Shown here: piece by piece, positions 1 to 7,448 of the stretch
Layout: each line of letters begins with the position of its first letter
How positions within the stretch are numbered: the first letter of the stretch is position 1
Source: JBBRWV01 sp038248985
GTDB taxonomy: Bacteria; Planctomycetota; Phycisphaerae; WQYP01
Assembly (NCBI GenBank): GCA_038248985.1
Contig: JBBRWV010000118.1
Span: 1-11,408 of the forward strand
Reading direction: 5' to 3'
DNA: 11,408 nucleotides
Translations under genes and position numbers: made by a program
The notes under the pieces: generated by a model
The model's input: only the letters and a program-made list of their open reading frames with translations
Database searches by the model: none
Told to the model about the DNA's origin: nothing

Positions 1-20
1 GACGTGTGCTCTTCCGATCT
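1..20. other. Illumina TruSeq adapter remnant
   Basis: GACGTGTGCTCTTCCGATCT is identical over 20 bases to the 3' end of the Illumina TruSeq read-2 adapter, known from standard library chemistry. It is not genomic. The genuine sequence starts at about base 21, so an apparent GTG start at base 4 and the first residues of the open frame (MCSSD) are artefacts. Confidence 0.97.
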
Positions 21-21
21 C

Positions 22-468
22 CTCCCAACCCCCTCGATCCCCCCCACCATCTCCACCTCTTTGCGTCCTCACCCCACCCCCAAACCCGTCGCCCAAGCCG
101 CCCCTAAACCCGCCGATACCCGCGTCTACAACGGCAAAACCTTCCGCTACTCCCGCACCCTCCGCATGCGCGTCACCGGCTACGCCCCCGATATCCGCTG
201 CTGCTGGCCCTTCCCCGGCACCACCACGGCCTCCGGCAAATCCGTCCGCACCAATGGCGGAAAGCTAGTTGCTGCAGACACTTCCATCATTCCCATGCAC
301 TCCCTTGTCGTCGTCCCCGGCTATGCCGGCAATGCCGCCGTCCCCGTCCTCGACCGCGGCGGTGCCATCAAAGGCCAGCGCCTCGACGTCCTCCTCCCCA
401 CCTTCGATATCGCCAAGTCCTGGGGCGTAAAGTACGTGGACGTAAAGGTTTACGAACCCGCCAAGTAA
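22..468 (+). CDS. 3D-domain protein, 5'-truncated
   Basis: This is the C-terminal part of a protein carrying a 3D (Asp-Asp-Asp) domain, the double-psi beta-barrel fold shared with the MltA lytic transglycosylase C-terminus and with YuiC/Sps-type cell-wall enzymes. Counting the open frame from base 4, the domain runs from about residue 54 to 151. It starts with MRVTGYAP, then TTTASGK, and shows the three defining aspartates D92 (AADTSIIP), D117 (VLDRGGAIKG) and D128 (RLDVLLP). The stretch before it is rich in Pro and Ala, as in a periplasmic linker. The real N-terminus, presumably with a signal peptide, is missing because the contig starts inside the gene on adapter sequence. The protein probably acts on peptidoglycan outside the cytoplasm; that role is inferred from the family. 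The frame ends in TAA, and the next gene starts 176 bases on with its own promoter. Confidence 0.85.
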   Translation, partial: LPTPSIPPTISTSLRPHPTPKPVAQAAPKPADTRVYNGKTFRYSRTLRMRVTGYAPDIRCCWPFPGTTTASGKSVRTNGGKLVAADTSIIPMHSLVVVPGYAGNAAVPVLDRGGAIKGQRLDVLLPTFDIAKSWGVKYVDVKVYEPAK

Positions 469-545
469 TTCCCCGCTCCATCCCCGCCCCTCCTCTCCCC
501 GCCCAATCCCCATCTCATCTTGCGTATTTTCTCCGCCAAACTCGC

Positions 546-572
546 GTATCCCTACGTCCCAAGTAGGAATAC
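546..572. promoter_or_regulatory. 27-bp palindrome, candidate operator
   Basis: The half-sites GTATCCCTAC (546-555) and GTAGGAATAC (563-572) are inverted repeats matching at 9 of 10 positions around the 7-base spacer GTCCCAA. The right half touches the -35 region of the promoter that follows, so a bound protein would compete with RNA polymerase. Spacing and symmetry suit a dimeric repressor such as an Rrf2/IscR-like protein. The regulator's identity is a guess; only the palindrome and its position are seen. Confidence 0.5.
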
Positions 573-599
573 TTGCGATATTACAACTACGGCTATAAT
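573..599 (+). promoter_or_regulatory. Promoter of the ferredoxin-NADP reductase gene
   Basis: TATAAT at 594-599 is a perfect sigma70-type -10 box. TTGCGA at 573-578 is a 4/6 match to the -35 consensus with a short 15-bp spacer. Transcription would start near 606, giving a leader of about 40 nt before the ATG at 645. The box lies inside an upstream extension of the open frame, which argues against translation starting at 573. Confidence 0.6.
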
Positions 600-644
600 C
601 TATACTTACAGCCTTACGCCCTCTCCCGCAGGAGCTTTTCCCAC

Positions 645-1715
645 ATGATCACTTCCAACACCTCCCCTGACCCCAACTCCCCGCCTGACATCTACGACCT
701 CACCATCATCGGCGGCGGCCCCGCCGGCCTCTTCGCCGCCTACTACGCCGGCCTCCGCCAACTCCGCACCAAAATCATCGACTCCCTCCCCGACCTCGGC
801 GGCCAACTCGTCGCCCTCTACCCTGAAAAATTCATCTTCGACGTCCCCGGCTTCCCCAAAATCCTCGCCAAAGATCTCGCCGCCAACCTCATCGAACAAG
901 CCTTCCAACACAACATCAAACCCACCGTCGCCCTGAGCGAATTCGTCCAAGACCTCCAAGCCGTCCCCTCTGACACCCCCGCACCGCTCTACCAAATAAC
1001 CACCGATCGCACCTCCCATTTCACCCGCACCCTCCTCATCTGCGCCGGCTCCGGTGCCTTCTCACCCAAAAAACTCACCCTCCCCAACGCCGCCCAGTTT
1101 GAAAACCGCGGCATTCACTACGCCGTCAAATCCAAGGCCGTCTTCGCCGGCAAACACGTCCTCATCATCGGCGGCGGAGACTCCGCCATCGACTGGTCCC
1201 TCAACCTCCAGGACACCGCCGCCTCCATCACCCTCATCCATCGCCGCAATATTTTCCGCGCCCACGAACACGCCGTCCGCGCCCTCCAGGCCACGCCCAC
1301 CAAAATCCTCACCCCTTATGAAATCGACTCCCTCCTCACCGATGGCGACCGCCTCATCGGTGCCATCCTTCATCGCACCGACAAGCACGAAAAACATCCG
1401 CTCCCCTTCGATGTCATCATCGCCCAAATCGGCTTCAACTCCTCCCTCGGCCCCATCAAAAACTGGCCCATCGGCATCGAACGCGCCTCCATCCGCGTCA
1501 ACTCCCACATGGAAACGCTCCTCCCCGGAATCTTCGCCGCCGGCGATGTCACCGTCTTCGACGGCAAGCTCAAACTCATCGCCACCGGCTTCGGCGAAGC
1601 CGTCATCGCCGTCAACCACGCCAAACAACGCATCGACCCCGCCGCCAAACTCTTCCCCGGCCACTCCTCCGAAATGGTCGCCCAAGCCCCCGGCATCGAA
1701 GTCCCCACCGCCTGA
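645..1715 (+). CDS. Ferredoxin-NADP+ reductase, thioredoxin-reductase type
   Basis: This cytoplasmic FAD enzyme of 356 residues passes electrons between NADPH and ferredoxin or flavodoxin. FAD binding is shown by IIGGGPAGLFAAYYAG (residues 21-36), followed by LGGQLVALYPEKFIFDVPGFP, typical of the YumC-like FNR group. The NADPH Rossmann motif is IIGGGDSAIDW (174-184), and FAAGDV (297-302) is the second FAD contact. The CxxC that thioredoxin reductases carry before the NADPH site is absent; VKSKAVFAGK occupies that place, as in TrxR-like FNRs, so this is not a thioredoxin reductase. The start is ATG 645: AGGAG at 630-634 lies 10 nt upstream, and the frame upstream is promoter. The length fits the family. 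The gene faces the ABC-F gene tail to tail with only 14 bases between the stops. A palindrome next to the -35 suggests regulated expression. The physiological partner is not identifiable here. Confidence 0.93.
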   Translation: MITSNTSPDPNSPPDIYDLTIIGGGPAGLFAAYYAGLRQLRTKIIDSLPDLGGQLVALYPEKFIFDVPGFPKILAKDLAANLIEQAFQHNIKPTVALSEFVQDLQAVPSDTPAPLYQITTDRTSHFTRTLLICAGSGAFSPKKLTLPNAAQFENRGIHYAVKSKAVFAGKHVLIIGGGDSAIDWSLNLQDTAASITLIHRRNIFRAHEHAVRALQATPTKILTPYEIDSLLTDGDRLIGAILHRTDKHEKHPLPFDVIIAQIGFNSSLGPIKNWPIGIERASIRVNSHMETLLPGIFAAGDVTVFDGKLKLIATGFGEAVIAVNHAKQRIDPAAKLFPGHSSEMVAQAPGIEVPTA

Positions 1716-1729
1716 TCAATTCGGCAAAC

Positions 1730-3382
1730 CTAATCCGCCACACTATTGCTCACTGCCGGGCTACTCGTCTGCCACGTCGTCCAGTTCCCCTCCACCCGCC
1801 GCGTTTTGCCATGGCCCTCAAACACCAGCAGCGTCGTGGCAATCTTGTCGATGAAAAAACGATCGTGCGAAACCGCCACCACCGCCCCCGGAAAATTCAC
1901 CAGCACTCGCTCCATGATCTGGATGCTGGGCAAATCCAGGTGATTCGTCGGCTCATCCAGTATCAACACTTGCACGCCCGAAAGCAGACATCGCGCCAGC
2001 GCCACACGGGCCTTCTGTCCACCCGACAACGTGCCGATGCGCTGCTGCAACGCGCTCTCCGAAAATCCCATAAGCTCCAGAAACTTATGCACCTGCTTAC
2101 GCGGCGCCTTGTACGCCAGACTGCCCTCACCGCCCACCGTGTTGACCGCATGCGTCACCGTGTCGTTCAAATTCAAATGCTCCAGCGTGTGATTGAACGA
2201 AACACACTGGCTCCCGCCCAGCCACTCCACGCTCCCCGCGTCCGGCGTCTCATCCTCCGTAAGTATTTTCAGCAGCGTCGACTTGCCGCACCCGTTCGGC
2301 CCCACCACCACCAACCGCTCCCCGCGCAGCAAATCCATCGTCACATTTTCAAAAAGCAGATGCTCGTCATACGCCTTGGTCAAACCGAAAATCGTTCCCA
2401 GCCGCTCCGAGCAACGCAGGTTCTGATACAGCCCCGTAACAATCGCGTCCACCGGTTTCGGCTCGATCGACTTTTTAATGTTCGCCAGCTTCCGCTTCAA
2501 ATAGCCCGAAGGATCCTTCGCCGCATCCTTCCGATCCGCAATCGCTTCCGCCTCAAACAGCAAAAGCTCCTCCTCGTGCTGAAATTGATTCTCGATCATC
2601 TTCAGCCGCGCCTGCCGTTGCCGCACGTAATCACCAAAACTCGCCACCGGATACTCATGCGTGTGATGATTTTCAATTTCGACAATGCGCGTCACCACCT
2701 TGTCCAGAAAATGCCGGTCGTGCGAAACCAGAATCAACCCGCCCTGGTGTCGCACGAACCATTTCTCCAACCACGCAATTCCCGCCAAATCCAGAAAGTT
2801 CGTCGGCTCATCCATCAACAGCAAATCCGGCTGCTCCAACAATATCTTCGCCAACGCCGCACGATTGCGCCACCCGCCCGAAAGCTGATGGATCGGCTTG
2901 TGCCGACGCGACTCGTCAAACGACAGTTGCGACAACGCCGTCTCAATCAGGTTCTGATAGCTCCACCCATCGCGATGCTCCATCTGCTCCAGCAAAACCG
3001 CCTGCCGCTCCAGCAGCGTTTCCTGCTCCCGCGGCGTCGGCGTTTCCTTTTCAAACCTCTCGGAAATCTCCTGCAGCTCCGCCTCGATCAACCGTATGTC
3101 CGCGAACACCTGCTCCAGCACTTCCTGCACCGACTGTTCCGAATCCAACTCCGAAAACTGCGAAAAATAGCCAATCTTCACGCCATCCGTCAGCTCCACC
3201 GTCCCTTCCGAAGGTTCGTCGCGCCCCAGTATCAATTTCAGCAACGTCGTTTTCCCCGTGCCGTTCTTGCCAATAAGCCCCACCCGCTCGCCCGCGGCAA
3301 TCCGAAAAAACACTTCCTTCAACACCAGCCGCAGCGGATCTTCATATTTCTTCGTAACGTTCTTCAGGCGAATGAGTGACAT
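1730..3382 (-). CDS. ABC-F family ATPase (ribosome-associated translation factor)
   Basis: This soluble protein of 550 residues has two fused ATP-binding cassettes and no membrane segments, the layout of ABC-F proteins, which bind the ribosomal E site and act on stalled or starting ribosomes. Cassette 1: Walker A GKNGTGKT (38-45), Q-loop Q75, signature LSGGW (167-171), Walker B LLLMDEP with catalytic E192, H-loop H221. A charged helical linker (about 235-325) corresponds to the P-site tRNA interaction motif. Cassette 2: Walker A GPNGCGKST (361-369), signature LSGGQ (452-456), E477, H506. Where the second Q-loop glutamine is expected the sequence reads VSFNHTLEHLN, with no Gln. The start is ATG 3382, with AGGGAG four bases upstream; a frame-extending ATG at 3400 lacks this. 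The first 41 nt overlap the end of the upstream exported-protein gene, so translation may be coupled. It cannot be assigned to EttA, Uup or a resistance subgroup by eye. Confidence 0.93.
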   Translation of the reverse strand: MSLIRLKNVTKKYEDPLRLVLKEVFFRIAAGERVGLIGKNGTGKTTLLKLILGRDEPSEGTVELTDGVKIGYFSQFSELDSEQSVQEVLEQVFADIRLIEAELQEISERFEKETPTPREQETLLERQAVLLEQMEHRDGWSYQNLIETALSQLSFDESRRHKPIHQLSGGWRNRAALAKILLEQPDLLLMDEPTNFLDLAGIAWLEKWFVRHQGGLILVSHDRHFLDKVVTRIVEIENHHTHEYPVASFGDYVRQRQARLKMIENQFQHEEELLLFEAEAIADRKDAAKDPSGYLKRKLANIKKSIEPKPVDAIVTGLYQNLRCSERLGTIFGLTKAYDEHLLFENVTMDLLRGERLVVVGPNGCGKSTLLKILTEDETPDAGSVEWLGGSQCVSFNHTLEHLNLNDTVTHAVNTVGGEGSLAYKAPRKQVHKFLELMGFSESALQQRIGTLSGGQKARVALARCLLSGVQVLILDEPTNHLDLPSIQIMERVLVNFPGAVVAVSHDRFFIDKIATTLLVFEGHGKTRRVEGNWTTWQTSSPAVSNSVAD

Positions 3383-3620
3383 ACAACTCCCTATGCACAA
3401 TGGACGGCATCACGATGACGCCCGAATCCCCCAGCGTACCGGATCGCCCCTGCACACACACCAGGAATTGTTTCACCACGTCGCGCGCCCAACACCCCCG
3501 CTCCCGCACCGGCAGCGTGATCAACTTGATCCTTCCCTGCGCCGCCGGCAAAAACACCACCCCCACCGCCGCCGCCGCCGCCAAAACCGTCCATCGCACC
3601 CCACGCAAATTCCGTTTCAT
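3342..3620 (-). CDS. Small exported protein of unknown function
   Basis: This frame of 92 residues starts MKRNLRGVRW, followed by a hydrophobic alanine/valine-rich core and LPAAQG, a convincing Sec signal peptide with likely cleavage near residue 29 (A-x-A-like AAQ/G). The predicted mature part is about 63 residues, begins RIKLITLPVRER, and contains two cysteines (in RGCWARD and FLVCVQG) that could pair in the periplasm. No family is recognised. A Shine-Dalgarno GGGAG at 3629-3633 lies 8 nt before the ATG. Five GCG codons (3568-3582) encode part of the signal-peptide core. The frame runs 41 nt into the ABC-F gene, which would put both in one transcript. The overlap is unusually long, so the C-terminal part could also be a frame-shifted remnant. 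The start and signal peptide are seen; the reality of the rest is moderate. Confidence 0.5.
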   Translation of the reverse strand: MKRNLRGVRWTVLAAAAAVGVVFLPAAQGRIKLITLPVRERGCWARDVVKQFLVCVQGRSGTLGDSGVIVMPSIVHRELYVTHSPEERYEEI

Positions 3621-3661
3621 AAGCAATACTCCCAAAGAAGAAATGTCGCCCCGACCGGCCA

Positions 3662-3682
3662 ACGGTGCCGTCTCTGCACCGT
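3662..3682 (-). promoter_or_regulatory. 7-bp perfect hairpin between tRNA and exported-protein gene
   Basis: ACGGTGC and GCACCGT form a perfect 7-bp inverted repeat around a 7-base loop, lying 133 nt downstream of the tRNA 3' end and 41 nt upstream of the small exported protein's start. No T-run follows in the minus-strand sense (TTGGCC follows), so it is a poor intrinsic terminator. It could be an operator, a leader hairpin or a weak transcription end for the tRNA. Confidence 0.35.
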
Positions 3683-3814
3683 AAATGCTCTGCCCGCAGC
3701 CGCTCAAATTGTTCAGGCATCCCCTTAGTCGCAACAAACCCCCACCGGTTCCCCCAAAAATCCCGCACCCTTTCCCCCGCCTCTCTCCGACCGCAATATC
3801 CCCCCTCCCCTCAC

Positions 3815-3888
3815 TGCGCCCAGCGGGACTCGAACCCACAACCGTCCGCTTAGAAGGCGGATGCTCTATCCAATTGAGCTATGGGCGC
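3815..3888 (-). tRNA. tRNA-Arg (anticodon UCU)
   Basis: Read on the minus strand, the 74-nt cloverleaf is complete. The acceptor stem GCGCCCA pairs with TGGGCGC, followed by discriminator A. The D arm is GCTC-AATTGGATA-GAGC. The anticodon arm is TCCGC-CTTCTAA-GCGGA with anticodon TCT (3852-3854). The T arm is GTGGG-TTCGAGT-CCCGC. It reads AGA and probably AGG. The 3' CCA is not encoded and must be added by CCA transferase. AGA is rarely used in the C-ending genes of this window, so this is a low-demand isoacceptor. It is divergent from the SNF2 gene. No integrase or attachment-site repeat is seen beside it. Confidence 0.96.
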
Positions 3889-3902
3889 TTCCACGGTAAT
3901 CT

Positions 3903-3910
3903 ACCATAAT
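3903..3910. promoter_or_regulatory. Possible overlapping divergent -10 elements (tRNA / SNF2 gene)
   Basis: On the plus strand CATAAT (3905-3910) matches the -10 consensus at 5 of 6 positions and would start the SNF2 transcript about 38 nt before its ATG. On the minus strand TATGGT (3908-3903) is a 4/6 match positioned to start the tRNA. No convincing -35 is seen for either, so this rests on position and weak matches. Confidence 0.3.
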
Positions 3911-3954
3911 GTCTGAGGATTCGAACGTCCCAATGCTCTGCACGGAGGCTTCAC

Positions 3955-6900
3955 ATGAGCACCAGCCCTTCCTTGGAACTTGAAGTCCGTAAGCACATCG
4001 CCCCCTTCTTCTCCCACAAATCCCTCGAAAACGGCCTCCGCTACGCCCGTCAAAACCGCGTCTCCGACACCTGCTACAATTACGACACCCCAGACGAAAT
4101 CGAAATCACCGCCGACGTTCTCGGCTCCGATTCCCGCCCCTACCAAGTCTCCATCCTCATCTTTCTTGATGGCGAATCCATCGAAATTGATTCCGACTGC
4201 ACCTGCCCCGTCGGCTCCAACTGCAAACACGGCGTCGCCGCCTTCGCCGTCGCCTGCCAGAATAAACCGGCGCTCCTCGATAACTTCAAAGACCAGTTCG
4301 AGCCCCGCCAACTCGTCACCGACATCCTCCGCCTCTCCGGACGCAACCCCCTCGCCACTTCCAAAATTCCGCCCACTTCCCCCTCCCCCACGCTCGGCTA
4401 TGAACTCGAAAACTGGCTCTCCAACCTTAATAAATCCACGCATCCCCCCGCTCCACCCAAACCCATCGAACCACGGGCCCTCTTCTTCATCCTTCCACAG
4501 GATGATTATCAAGATAGAAACCACTACAACCCCGGCACCTCATTCTCCCTCAAAACCTGCAAAAAACTCAAAGGCGGAAACTGGAACTCTGGCTCCGACT
4601 TCCCGATAACAAGCAAAGCCGCCGCCACTCTCTCCGCACTCCCCGAATCCGAACTGCAACTCCTCCGCCTCCTCCACGGCAATTCCAAAATCAATAACCT
4701 GTATCTCGGTGAAACCACACTCTGCGGAAAATTCGGCACCCAATTCCTCCTCGCCGCACTCCAAATCAACCGACTCGCCCTCGACACCACCGCCAACCCC
4801 CTCACCCTCGGCCCGCCACGCAAAGGCCGCCTCGATTGGATCCTCGACGACGAAGGCGTCCAACGCGCCGGCATCTCCGTCGATCCGCCCGCCTCCCGCA
4901 TCCTCCGCCTCGACCCGCCTTTCTATGTCGATGCCTCCACCTCCTCCTGCGGCCCCCTCGAAATCGACGCCTCCCCCGCCACAATCATCGCCTGGCTTGC
5001 CTCCCCCGCCATCCATCCCAGCAATTCCAAACTCGTCGCCCAGAAAATCAGCGCCCTCTCCCTCCCGCCCGTAAAACAAATCCCCCTCGTCACCCTCCCC
5101 CCCGTCGCACCCATCCCCGTCCTCCGCCTCTGGGGCTATGACCTCCCCTCCTGGCAAATCCCCCGCAAATGGTCCCGTTACACCAATTCCTCTCTCCGCA
5201 TCGGCGTCGCCACACTCCAATTCGAATACGACGGCCTCCGCGTCTTCGCCAACGACCGCCTCGCCTTCCTCGAAAAATACCGCAACGGCCGCTTCGAGCG
5301 CATCCCCCGCAACCTCTCCGCCGAAACCCCTAATCTCCAGGCCATCTCCGCCATACTTACCTGCCTTGCCGACCCCAAATCCCAATTCCCCATCCAATCC
5401 TTCCAATACCCCATCGGGGCCAGCTTCATCCTCGATTCCGTCAAATCCCCCGAAGAAATGATCTCCATCTGGTCCTCCTTCGCCCGCGAAGCCATCCCCT
5501 CCCTCCAACAACGCGGCTGGAAAATCGAATACGAAGACTCCTTCGAATACCGCTACGTCCAGCCCGATGACTGGTTCTCCGACGCCTCCCCTGATTCCTC
5601 CAACAACTGGTTCGATATCGAACTCGGCGTCCTCGTCGATGGCCAACGCATCAACCTCCTCCCCCTCCTCTCCAACGTCCTCCAATCCATGGCCGATCAA
5701 AAACACCTCATCAAACCCAAAGAATCCTACTCCATCACCCTCCCCGACGGCCGACGCCTCAGCGTCAACGGCGCACGTCTCGCCCTCATCCGCGACACCC
5801 TCCGCGAACTCCTCGACCCCGACGCTCTCGACAAAAACGGCAAACTCCGCGCCTCCAAACTCCGCGCTGCCGATGCCGCCAACGTCCTCGGTGATTCCAA
5901 CGCCAAATGGCTCGGCTCACCCCAACTACGCGAACTCGGCGCACGCATCCAACAATTCGATCACATCGAAACCGTCCCCACCCCCGAAGGCTTCACCACC
6001 GACCTCCGACCCTACCAACAAGACGGCCTCGCCTGGCTCCAGTTCCTCCGCAATTACAACCTCGCCGGCATCCTCGCCGACGACATGGGCCTCGGCAAAA
6101 CCGTCCAGGCCCTCGCCCACCTCGCGGAAGAAAAACGCTCCGGCCGCGCCGACCTCCCCTCCCTCGTCGTCGCCCCAACCTCCCTCATGGCCAACTGGCG
6201 CCGCGAAGCCGCACGCTTCGCGCCCAACCTCCGCGTCCTCATCCTCCACGGCTCCGACCGCAAATCCCACTACGAAAAAATCCCCTCCTCCGACCTCGTC
6301 GTCACCAGCTACCCCCTCCTCGCCCGCGATGAAGAAATCCTCCTCCAGCAACCCTTCCACCTCGCCATCCTCGACGAAGCCCAATACATCAAAAATCCCT
6401 CCGCCATCTGGTCCCTCTCCGCCTCCAAACTCCACGCCCGGCACCGCCTCGCCATGACCGGCACACCCATGGAAAACCACCTCGGCGAACTCTGGTCCAT
6501 CATGAACTTCCTCATGCCCGGCTACCTCGGCGATGAACGCCAGTTCCGCCGCATCTTCCGCAACCCCATCGAAAAACACCAGGACCTCCCCTCCCGCTCC
6601 GCCCTCCAACGCCGCCTCAAACCCTTCCTCCTCCGCCGCCGCAAAGAACAGGTCGCCACCGAACTCCCTCCCAAAACCGAAATCCTCCGCACCGTCGACC
6701 TCGAAGGTGCCCAACGCGATCTCTACGAAACCGTCCGCTCCACCATGCACGAAAAAATCCAACAGGAAATCGCCCACAAAGGCCTCGCCCGCTCCCACAT
6801 CATCATCCTCGACGCCCTCCTCAAACTCCGCCAGGTCTGCTGCGACCCCCGCCTCCTCAAAATCGACGCCGCAAAAAAAGTCCAGGACTCCGCCAAACTC

Positions 6901-7398
6901 AACCTCCTCATGGACCTCCTCCCCGACCTCCTCGCCGAAGGCCGACGCATCCTCCTCTTCTCCCAATTCACCAGCATGCTCGACCTCATCCGCCTCAAAC
7001 TCGACGACGAAAAAATCCCCTACGTACTCCTCACCGGCTCCACCTCCGACCGCGATACACCCGTCCAACAATTCCAAACCGGAAAAATCCCCCTCTTCCT
7101 CATCAGCCTCAAAGCCGGCGGCACAGGCCTCAACCTCACCGCCGCGGATACCGTCATCCACTACGACCCCTGGTGGAACCCCGCCGTCGAAGCCCAGGCC
7201 ACCGACCGCGCACACCGCATCGGCCAGGATAAAAACGTCTTCGTCTACAAACTCACCACCGCCGGCACCGTCGAAGAAAAAATCCTCGCCCTCCAGGAAA
7301 AGAAAAAACAACTCCTCGCCGGCATCCTCGGCGAAGAAACCGCCGTCGCCAAACTCTCCGCCTCCGACCTCATCGAACTCTTCGCCCCCATCGCTTGA
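3955..7398 (+). CDS. SNF2-family DEAD/DEAH-type helicase with SWIM zinc finger
   Basis: This 1147-residue cytoplasmic DNA translocase acts on DNA or protein-DNA complexes. The N-terminus carries a SWIM zinc finger, CTCPVGSNCKH, with ligands C82, C84, C90 and H92. Residues from about 150 to 660 hold a long region of the kind known as the bacterial SNF2-associated domain. The Snf2 motor starts at LRPYQQDGLAW (from 684). Motif I is DDMGLGKT (709-716), Ia VVAPTSLMANW, motif II DEAQ (807-810), III MTGTPMENHLGELWS (from 834), IV RILLFSQF, V SLKAGGTGLNL (1051-1061) and VI QATDRAHRIGQ (to 1091). All catalytic residues are present and the length is normal for SWIM-SNF2 proteins. The C-terminus SASDLIELF is also typical. 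GGAGG at 3944-3948 lies 6 nt before the ATG. The TPR gene follows after 50 nt in the same direction and may share the transcript. Its precise role (transcription recycling or repair) is unknown. Confidence 0.96.
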   Translation: MSTSPSLELEVRKHIAPFFSHKSLENGLRYARQNRVSDTCYNYDTPDEIEITADVLGSDSRPYQVSILIFLDGESIEIDSDCTCPVGSNCKHGVAAFAVACQNKPALLDNFKDQFEPRQLVTDILRLSGRNPLATSKIPPTSPSPTLGYELENWLSNLNKSTHPPAPPKPIEPRALFFILPQDDYQDRNHYNPGTSFSLKTCKKLKGGNWNSGSDFPITSKAAATLSALPESELQLLRLLHGNSKINNLYLGETTLCGKFGTQFLLAALQINRLALDTTANPLTLGPPRKGRLDWILDDEGVQRAGISVDPPASRILRLDPPFYVDASTSSCGPLEIDASPATIIAWLASPAIHPSNSKLVAQKISALSLPPVKQIPLVTLPPVAPIPVLRLWGYDLPSWQIPRKWSRYTNSSLRIGVATLQFEYDGLRVFANDRLAFLEKYRNGRFERIPRNLSAETPNLQAISAILTCLADPKSQFPIQSFQYPIGASFILDSVKSPEEMISIWSSFAREAIPSLQQRGWKIEYEDSFEYRYVQPDDWFSDASPDSSNNWFDIELGVLVDGQRINLLPLLSNVLQSMADQKHLIKPKESYSITLPDGRRLSVNGARLALIRDTLRELLDPDALDKNGKLRASKLRAADAANVLGDSNAKWLGSPQLRELGARIQQFDHIETVPTPEGFTTDLRPYQQDGLAWLQFLRNYNLAGILADDMGLGKTVQALAHLAEEKRSGRADLPSLVVAPTSLMANWRREAARFAPNLRVLILHGSDRKSHYEKIPSSDLVVTSYPLLARDEEILLQQPFHLAILDEAQYIKNPSAIWSLSASKLHARHRLAMTGTPMENHLGELWSIMNFLMPGYLGDERQFRRIFRNPIEKHQDLPSRSALQRRLKPFLLRRRKEQVATELPPKTEILRTVDLEGAQRDLYETVRSTMHEKIQQEIAHKGLARSHIIILDALLKLRQVCCDPRLLKIDAAKKVQDSAKLNLLMDLLPDLLAEGRRILLFSQFTSMLDLIRLKLDDEKIPYVLLTGSTSDRDTPVQQFQTGKIPLFLISLKAGGTGLNLTAADTVIHYDPWWNPAVEAQATDRAHRIGQDKNVFVYKLTTAGTVEEKILALQEKKKQLLAGILGEETAVAKLSASDLIELFAPIA

Positions 7399-7448
7399 TC
7401 CTCACCCACACCCCGCATCCCCCACGCCCCCTTACCAATGAGCCTCAC

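Noticed and set aside
573..644. TTG start 24 codons upstream in the ferredoxin-NADP reductase frame
   Set aside because: The region contains the -35 and TATAAT. The ATG at 645 has AGGAG at good spacing, and homologues begin close to the FAD motif.
1716..1729. Terminator between the convergent reductase and ABC-F genes
   Set aside because: There are only 14 bases between the stops, with no stem-loop or T-run.
1811..3379. 522-codon plus-strand open frame opposite the ABC-F gene
   Set aside because: It is an antisense shadow: low-complexity Arg/Gln/Leu/His-rich protein, no domain, while the minus strand carries all ABC-F motifs.
3391..3720. Minus-strand frame starting MPEQFERLRAEHL near 3720
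   Set aside because: It turns into a run of glycines opposite the alanine codons of the exported-protein gene, and its start has GGGG with no spacing. It is most likely not coding.
3815..3888. tRNA as integration site of a mobile element
   Set aside because: No integrase, no direct repeat of the tRNA 3' end, and no composition break were seen next to it. The window contains no transposase or CRISPR array.
4540..7311. 388- and 461-codon minus-strand open frames opposite the SNF2 gene
   Set aside because: Gly/Glu/Asp/Val-rich translations arise from the C-ending codons of the real gene. No motifs or ribosome sites were seen.
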